Shown: positions 59,595 to 64,000 of the stretch, piece by piece
How positions within the stretch are numbered: the first letter of the stretch is position 1
How the letters are laid out: each line of letters starts with the position of its first letter
Source of the DNA: Dokdonia sp. Dokd-P16
GTDB taxonomy: Bacteria; Bacteroidota; Bacteroidia; Flavobacteriales; Flavobacteriaceae
Length of the DNA stretch: 64,000 bases
Direction: 5' to 3'
NCBI RefSeq assembly: GCF_003095655.1
Contig: NZ_CP029151.1
Span: 2,727,001 to 2,791,000 of the forward strand
Position numbers and translations under genes: made by a program
The notes under the pieces: model-generated
Database searches by the model: none
Told to the model about the DNA's origin: nothing
The model's input: only the letters and a program-made list of their open reading frames with translations

Positions 59595-60440
59595 ATGAAA
59601 AAATTACTTTTTGTAGCCTTCTTGGGGCTCATGACAGCGGGCGTTAATGCGCAAATTGACACACCAGCACCAAGCCCAGCGGCTAAAGTGATGCAAGTAG
59701 TAGGTCTTACAGATGTGACATTAGAATACTCACGTCCAGCAATGAAAGGACGTACTATTATGGGCGATCTTGTGCCTTATGGAGCAATGTGGCGTACAGG
59801 AGCAAATGCAAATACTACGGTAAGTTTTTCTACTCCAGTAACAGTAGGAGGGAAGGAACTTAAAGCAGGTTCTTATGCAGTATACACAAAGCCTATGCAA
59901 GATGCGTGGGAAGTATATTTTTATACAGATACTAGCAACTGGGGAACTCCAGCAACTTGGGATGATAGTAAAGTAGCAGCGACTGTTACAGCAAAAGTAC
60001 AGACTACAAATATGGCAGCAGAGTCATTTACTATGGGAATCAACCATATTAATAATGATGGTGCACACTTAACTATGCAGTGGGATAAAACGTATGTTGC
60101 AGTACCTTTTAACGTACCAGCAAACGAGACTGTAATGGCGCAAATTGATAAGATTATGGCTGGACCAGCAATGGGCGATTATTATGCAGCAGCAGTATAT
60201 CTTTCTAGCACTGGGCAATCTCTAGAAAAAGCAAACACCTACATGGAGAAAGCAATGGCGATGAACAAAGAACCTAAGTTCTGGCAATTACGCCAGCAGT
60301 CTTTATTACTTGCAAAAGTAGGCAACAAGAAAGGCGCTATCAAAGCTGCACAAGCATCTCTAGAAGGAGCAAAGGAGGCAAATAATCAAGATTACATTAA
60401 GATGAACATGGACTCTCTAAAAGAATGGGGAGCAATGTAA
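59595..60440 (+). CDS. DUF2911 exported protein
   Basis: This 281-aa protein has a signal peptide (MKKLLFVAFLGLMTAGVNAQ). The DUF2911 domain spans about 25-170, with the signature VTLEYSRPAMKGRTIMGDLVPYGAMWRTGANANT followed by LKAGSYAVYTKP and WEVYFYTDTSNWGTP. The C-terminal 90 residues form helices resembling TPRs. The family is widespread in Bacteroidota without known function. Palindrome copies stand on both sides of the gene, in its leader and 12 bp after the stop. Confidence 0.9.
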   Translation: MKKLLFVAFLGLMTAGVNAQIDTPAPSPAAKVMQVVGLTDVTLEYSRPAMKGRTIMGDLVPYGAMWRTGANANTTVSFSTPVTVGGKELKAGSYAVYTKPMQDAWEVYFYTDTSNWGTPATWDDSKVAATVTAKVQTTNMAAESFTMGINHINNDGAHLTMQWDKTYVAVPFNVPANETVMAQIDKIMAGPAMGDYYAAAVYLSSTGQSLEKANTYMEKAMAMNKEPKFWQLRQQSLLLAKVGNKKGAIKAAQASLEGAKEANNQDYIKMNMDSLKEWGAM

Positions 60441-60452
60441 GTGATAATTTTT

Positions 60453-60466
60453 CGCTTTCGCGAAAA
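60453..60466. repeat. Dispersed palindrome, partial copy
   Basis: CGCTTTCGCGAAAA 12 bp after the DUF2911 stop, directly before the terminator; right arm degraded. Confidence 0.8.
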
Positions 60467-60470
60467 TTTT

Positions 60471-60496
60471 AAAGCCCTCACTAGAGGGCTTTTTTT
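60471..60496 (+). terminator. Rho-independent terminator of the DUF2911 gene
   Basis: Stem AAAGCCCTC / GAGGGCTTT with loop ACTA, followed by a T-run. Confidence 0.9.
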
Positions 60497-60578
60497 ATGG
60501 AAAATTAGTACTGGATATTATGATGATTTTATACAAAAAAGGAGTCTTGTTTATGTTTTAAACTACTGCTCATATTTG

Positions 60579-60586
60579 TATCTTTG
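60579..60586 (+). promoter_or_regulatory. Candidate -7 box TATCTTTG of lpdA
   Basis: Matches TANNTTTG 21 bp before the ATG at 60608; no TTG at the expected -33 position. Confidence 0.42.
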
Positions 60587-60607
60587 AATAACTTTTAAAA
60601 ATAAATT

Positions 60608-62005
60608 ATGAGTTCATACGATGTAGCCGTTATAGGCTCTGGTCCTGGAGGATATGTTGCAGCAATACGCTGTGCACAACTAGGAATGAAAACTGCAATT
60701 ATAGAGAAATATAGTACACTAGGAGGAACATGTCTTAACGTAGGGTGTATCCCTTCTAAGGCGCTTCTAGACTCATCACACCACTATGAAGATGCTATCA
60801 AGCACTTTGAAGAGCACGGTATCGAAGTAGGTGATGTAAAATTTAACCTAGAGAAAATGATTTCTCGCAAGCAAGGAGTTGTAGATACTACTACAAAGGG
60901 TATCGAGTTCTTGATGGGTAAAAATAACATAGACGTTTATCAAGGTGTAGGTTCTTTTAAAGATGCTACACACATCAATATCGCTGGTGAAAAGAACGAA
61001 ACTATTGAGGCAAAAAACACCATTATTGCCACAGGTTCTAAGCCTAGTACATTACCTTTTATCACGCTAGATAAAGAACGTATCATTACTTCTACAGAGG
61101 CGTTAAAACTTCCAGAAGTACCTAAACATCTAGTTGTAATAGGTGGAGGAGTAATAGGTCTTGAGCTTGGTCAAGTATATAAGCGTCTAGGCGCAGAAGT
61201 AACAGTAGTCGAGTATATGGATCGCATTATCCCAACTATGGATGGCGCGCAAAGTAAAGAACTACTTAAAGTCTTCAAGAAGCAAAAAATGAAATTTGCA
61301 CTTTCTCACGGTGTTACTGCTGTGGAGAGAAATGGAGATGAAGTAACTGTAAAAGCCACAGATAAGAAAGGACAAGAAGTTGAGTTTAAGGCAGATTACG
61401 TGCTTGTAGCCGTAGGTCGTCGTGCTTATACAGATGGTCTTAATCTTGATGCTGTAGGTATAAAGACAGATGAGAGAGGAAAAGTTGAGGTAAACGAGCA
61501 CTTGCAGACTAATGTGTCAAACATTTATGCAATAGGTGACGTGATTAAAGGAGCAATGCTTGCTCACAAAGCAGAGGAAGAAGGAACACTCGTTGCCGAA
61601 ATCATGGCAGGTCAAAAACCTCACATTGATTATAACTTAATTCCAGGTGTTGTATACACATGGCCAGAAGTTGCCTCTGTAGGTAAAACTGAGGAGCAAC
61701 TTAAAGAAGCTGGTGTAGCCTACAAGTCTGGGCAGTTCCCTATGCGTGCACTAGGACGTAGCCGCGCAAGTGGTGATACCGATGGATTTGTAAAAATCCT
61801 TGCAGACAAGGAAACAGATGAAGTACTAGGAGTACACATGGTAGGAGCTCGTGTAGCAGACTTAATTGCTGAAGGTGTAACCGCAATGGAATTCCGTGCA
61901 AGTGCAGAAGATATTGCACGCATGAGCCACGCACACCCTACGTATGCAGAAGCTGTAAAGGAAGCAGCACTAGCCGCAACCGAAGATCGCCCGATACATA
62001 TCTAA
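60608..62005 (+). CDS. lpdA: Dihydrolipoyl dehydrogenase
   Basis: This 465-aa flavoprotein has FAD-binding GSGPGGYVAAIRCAQLG and the redox-active disulfide Cys42/Cys47 in GGTCLNVGCIPSK. The NAD-binding GGGVIGLELGQV and the C-terminal His-Glu motif HAHPTYAEAV are present. It is the E3 component reoxidising lipoamide of pyruvate and 2-oxoglutarate dehydrogenase and glycine cleavage complexes. It stands alone here, with its own promoter and terminator. Confidence 0.96.
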   Translation: MSSYDVAVIGSGPGGYVAAIRCAQLGMKTAIIEKYSTLGGTCLNVGCIPSKALLDSSHHYEDAIKHFEEHGIEVGDVKFNLEKMISRKQGVVDTTTKGIEFLMGKNNIDVYQGVGSFKDATHINIAGEKNETIEAKNTIIATGSKPSTLPFITLDKERIITSTEALKLPEVPKHLVVIGGGVIGLELGQVYKRLGAEVTVVEYMDRIIPTMDGAQSKELLKVFKKQKMKFALSHGVTAVERNGDEVTVKATDKKGQEVEFKADYVLVAVGRRAYTDGLNLDAVGIKTDERGKVEVNEHLQTNVSNIYAIGDVIKGAMLAHKAEEEGTLVAEIMAGQKPHIDYNLIPGVVYTWPEVASVGKTEEQLKEAGVAYKSGQFPMRALGRSRASGDTDGFVKILADKETDEVLGVHMVGARVADLIAEGVTAMEFRASAEDIARMSHAHPTYAEAVKEAALAATEDRPIHI

Positions 62006-62023
62006 AAGACATTAGAATGATAC

Positions 62024-62056
62024 AAAAAAAACCTGCTAGTGATAGCAGGTTTTTTT
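62024..62056 (+). terminator. Rho-independent terminator of lpdA
   Basis: Stem AAACCTGCTA / TAGCAGGTTT with loop GTGA, followed by a T-run. Confidence 0.9.
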
Positions 62057-62185
62057 GGTTTGTGGGGTATTTCCCGGGTTAGTAAAAATCCGTTGAAGGA
62101 TTATCTAAATGTATATGGAAGTTTTTAGGATGCAACATCCGTATTTCTCAATTATATGGAGAATCGAGACTTAAGTTATCTTATG

Positions 62186-62500
62186 CTAATTTTTATCTTT
62201 TAAAATTTGTAATAATCTTTTTGGATTTTGCCTATTATCCCAAAATGCGGTAATTAATATTTCCTTATCGGTCACTTTATAAAAAATACTAAAGTTTCCA
62301 ATCGACGATACTCTTGTTTCTTTGAAGGGAGCTTCTTTATATATAAAAGGTGTTTCCGCAATTAGAGTTGTTCGTTTAGCTACAGTTTGAATAAGCTTTT
62401 TTGAGTATATCGCAGATTTGTTATGTTTTACCCAATATTCAAGTATTCCAACATATTGAATATCGGCTGTACTAGTCCATCTTACATTTCGTTTAGCCAT
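62186..62500 (-). CDS. RelE/ParE-family toxin
   Basis: This 104-aa basic protein has the RelE/ParE fold pattern: VRWTSTADIQYVGILEYWVKHN, then helices to IAETPFIYKEAPFKETRVSSIGNFSIFYKVTDKEILITAFWDNRQNPKRL. The final W-x-N-R-Q-x-P segment is typical of ParE-like toxins. It overlaps the upstream antitoxin gene by 19 bp, which is the usual order (antitoxin first). Whether it cleaves mRNA or poisons gyrase is not decidable by eye. Confidence 0.88.
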   Translation of the reverse strand: MAKRNVRWTSTADIQYVGILEYWVKHNKSAIYSKKLIQTVAKRTTLIAETPFIYKEAPFKETRVSSIGNFSIFYKVTDKEILITAFWDNRQNPKRLLQILKDKN

Positions 62501-62724
62501 TCAAGATTCCGTTTATCCATTGCTTCCTGTGAAATCAATCGTCCGTACTTTATGTCAGCTTCGCTCATTTCAAGCATTTCTTTTTGTTCATCAGTTAACT
62601 CTACAATATTATTTTCTGCTGAGCTGGAAGAAATTATATTATCCAGCGCTACCAAAAAGTCTTTATTCTGGATAGACAAAATTTTGTCAATCAGTTTACT
62701 ACGTATTTTATCAACTGTTGCCAT
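62482..62724 (-). CDS. Antitoxin of the RelE/ParE pair
   Basis: This 80-aa acidic protein precedes the toxin and overlaps it by 19 bp, implying translational coupling. It has an N-terminal helix-rich part (MATVDKIRSKLIDKILSIQN) and a C-terminal segment (EADIKYGRLISQEAMDKRNLEW) likely to wrap the toxin. It is of a type common in Bacteroidota. It would also be expected to repress its own promoter. Confidence 0.82.
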   Translation of the reverse strand: MATVDKIRSKLIDKILSIQNKDFLVALDNIISSSSAENNIVELTDEQKEMLEMSEADIKYGRLISQEAMDKRNLEWLNEM

Positions 62725-63051
62725 AATTGTTCAATTTATATTACAATTTCGGAAATTTAAGTGAAGTTTCATAATATTTGACAACAAGACATTGTAAAAG
62801 GTAAATTTGGCATTTCACGGTTGAGGCTGTAAATTTCCCTCATTCTAATTGTTTCTTTTAATACAACATACAATTAATTCTTAAATAGTCTTTTACTTTC
62901 AAAGTTATCAACATCTTATGCGCTGAGGAGACTGTTGCCAACTTTCATCCACCTCAAAAAACCTTACCAAATAAAAGAGCTAAACACAATGTGTTTAGCT
63001 CTTTTATTACGTCGTTCTCAAACTGTAATAGCAGCTTGAGTTTGTATCGAA
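62725..63051. other. 327-bp intergenic region
   Basis: Carries the antitoxin promoter region and the terminator of the next gene (62970). I found no ORF or RNA gene. Confidence 0.5.
62970..63008 (-). terminator. Terminator of the surface-protein gene
   Basis: Stem AATAAAAGAGCTAAACAC / GTGTTTAGCTCTTTTATT around AAT, 44 bp past the stop on the minus strand; almost perfect and long, and symmetric enough to act in both directions. Confidence 0.85.
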
Positions 63052-64000
63052 TTATTTAATAGTCTTTACTGTAAAAATCAAACCATCTGTATCAATCGCA
63101 GCATTAGTTACATTTGCTATTCGTATTCTTACGGTGTCATCTCCTGTAATAAAGCAGTTCCACATTAATCCTATTGAAGGTAGTGTTTGAGGTGTGCAAT
63201 TACAAGTCATTCCTACTCTAGCACCCGTAACAGTAATATCTCCGGAATCAAAAGTGCTTTGTGGATTAACTGTTTCAGTTATACTTGGTGAATCAATACT
63301 TCTACCTACGTTTACTATGTTGCGAGTACCAGTATTATCCGTAAAATAAAGATTAGTTCCACTATACTCAAGAGCTCCAGCTTCTGGTGTATTCATGATA
63401 TTACCTTGACTAAACTTTATAGGTGCAGATTGAGCAGCTGTTGTTCCAGGTCTTATGTGTAAAGTAGCAGTAGGGTTTGCTTCAGAAAGTCCAGTATTAC
63501 CTGTACTTTTTACAATAAGACGTTTTTCTCTTGATGTGTTGGTTTCTGATGCTAAATCTAATTCAAAACGTGTAGGTACACTTCCAGGTGATCCTGTATC
63601 GTCCATATAAAATCTCAAACCACCTATTTCTTGTACAACATTGTTATCGTGAGTTTTTGCTATGAATGAACCTACTTCTTGATCTAAAGGTAATGCCGTT
63701 GGTGCATCTAGTGTACCTCCTGAGTTATAAACAATTACGTTAGGCGGATTTGAATTTGCACTTGTAATTTGAAAATCATTATCTCCAGGGCCTCTAAACT
63801 CAAAACGCTCTATAGGATCTTCTGTCCCAAAACCTATACGACCATCATCGGTGATTACGATTTGTGTGCCTGTAGTGCTGGCTTGAGATGCAAAAATTAA
63901 ATCATCTCCAGATGCGTTCATACCATCTCTCCACTCATCTGCAAAACCCACCCACCTAGTTTGCGAGTGATCCCAGTAATAAAACCCACGATTATCTGTG
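63052..64000 (-). CDS. C-terminal part of a large tail-fibre/adhesin-like surface protein, 5' truncated
   Basis: The frame is open to the window edge, so the start lies outside. The GTG at 63951 is internal: upstream codons read RGFYYWDHSQTRWV, a module seen in flavobacterial surface proteins. The visible part has GFGTEDPIERFEFRGPGD (a G-x-G-x-x-P-x-E-R motif of fibre-type repeats), LHIRPGT and GALEYSGTNLYFTDNTGTRN. The last 70 residues form a compact beta-rich domain with CNC, ending in FTVKTIK. No peptidase S74 chaperone domain or T9SS sorting domain is seen. Likely a secreted adhesin; function inferred only from architecture. Confidence 0.7.
   Translation of the reverse strand, partial: TDNRGFYYWDHSQTRWVGFADEWRDGMNASGDDLIFASQASTTGTQIVITDDGRIGFGTEDPIERFEFRGPGDNDFQITSANSNPPNVIVYNSGGTLDAPTALPLDQEVGSFIAKTHDNNVVQEIGGLRFYMDDTGSPGSVPTRFELDLASETNTSREKRLIVKSTGNTGLSEANPTATLHIRPGTTAAQSAPIKFSQGNIMNTPEAGALEYSGTNLYFTDNTGTRNIVNVGRSIDSPSITETVNPQSTFDSGDITVTGARVGMTCNCTPQTLPSIGLMWNCFITGDDTVRIRIANVTNAAIDTDGLIFTVKTIK

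Noticed and set aside
3575-60466. Palindromes as ParB parS sites
   Set aside because: Same length and symmetry type, but parS sites are few and near the origin and have a different core (GTTTCACGTGAAAC); here there are about 20 in 64 kb.
3575-60466. Palindromes as intrinsic terminators or a CRISPR array
   Set aside because: No T-runs follow them, half lie inside genes, and spacing is irregular over kilobases.
1-64000. rRNA, tRNA, IS elements, prophage or integron
   Set aside because: None was recognised on reading both strands; transposase, integrase and structural phage genes are absent. Single tRNAs could be missed without a covariance search.

Overview
The window is chromosomal DNA from a low-GC marine-type Flavobacteriaceae (Bacteroidota) bacterium. 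Support: a type IX secretion (T9SS) C-terminal sorting domain on the subtilase, many Bacteroidota-style lipoprotein signal peptides (Cys followed by D/E/S/N), TANNTTTG promoter -7 boxes, few purine-rich ribosome binding sites, Bacteroidota-type MnmA and GOGAT, and FAS1, DUF2911 and M49 lipoproteins typical of the group. A Dokdonia-like genus is my guess from general impression only. No rRNA, tRNA, CRISPR array, IS element or prophage was seen.

Layout. 1-10.3 kb: a LysM/periplasmic-binding protein cut by the window start, a zincin lipoprotein, a DUF2059 protein, a methyltransferase, a YkgJ-type Cys-cluster protein, CrcB behind a SRPBCC/effector-binding protein, a dipeptidyl peptidase III lipoprotein, a triple-FAS1 lipoprotein and a MORN-like repeat protein. 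10.4-20.5 kb: mnmA, a T9SS subtilase, a nitronate monooxygenase-like enzyme, PhnA, a class A-like serine hydrolase, lysA, a LON-substrate-binding protein, an M57 protease and a pirin. 20.8-30.9 kb: a 1006-aa TPR protein with a beta-barrel and lipoprotein, small membrane and hydrolase genes, an RsmI-like methylase and a low-molecular-weight phosphatase. 31.0-40.4 kb: a nitrogen-assimilation block (porin, P-II and AmtB facing GltB and GltD). 40.5-43.2 kb: dnaA, a thioesterase and a YigZ/IMPACT gene that lacks any ATG/GTG/TTG start. 43.2-48.7 kb: an orphan oligopeptide-binding lipoprotein, then gnd facing zwf-pgl (oxidative pentose phosphate pathway, NADPH supply). 48.8-56.6 kb: a surface protein, an ABC-F ATPase, an AT-rich class C serine hydrolase, an exported VOC protein with an M20 peptidase, an Imm22-like orphan and a decayed SDR fragment. 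56.6-59.3 kb: a photolyase-SDR-SRPBCC cluster. 59.6-64 kb: a DUF2911 protein, lpdA, a RelE/ParE toxin-antitoxin pair and the C-terminus of a large surface protein that leaves the window.

The outstanding signal is a perfect 16-bp palindrome, CGCTTTCGCGAAAGCG, with 12 exact and about 8 near-exact copies over 64 kb, roughly one per 3 kb. Half lie between genes, close to starts or stops, and half lie inside genes. The palindrome has no stop codon in any frame. Inside genes it is usually read as the peptide AFAKA, including within conserved enzymes (LysA, 6-phosphogluconate dehydrogenase, GltB). Its function is not evident from the sequence; a protein-binding site, an uptake sequence or a mobile palindrome are all possible.
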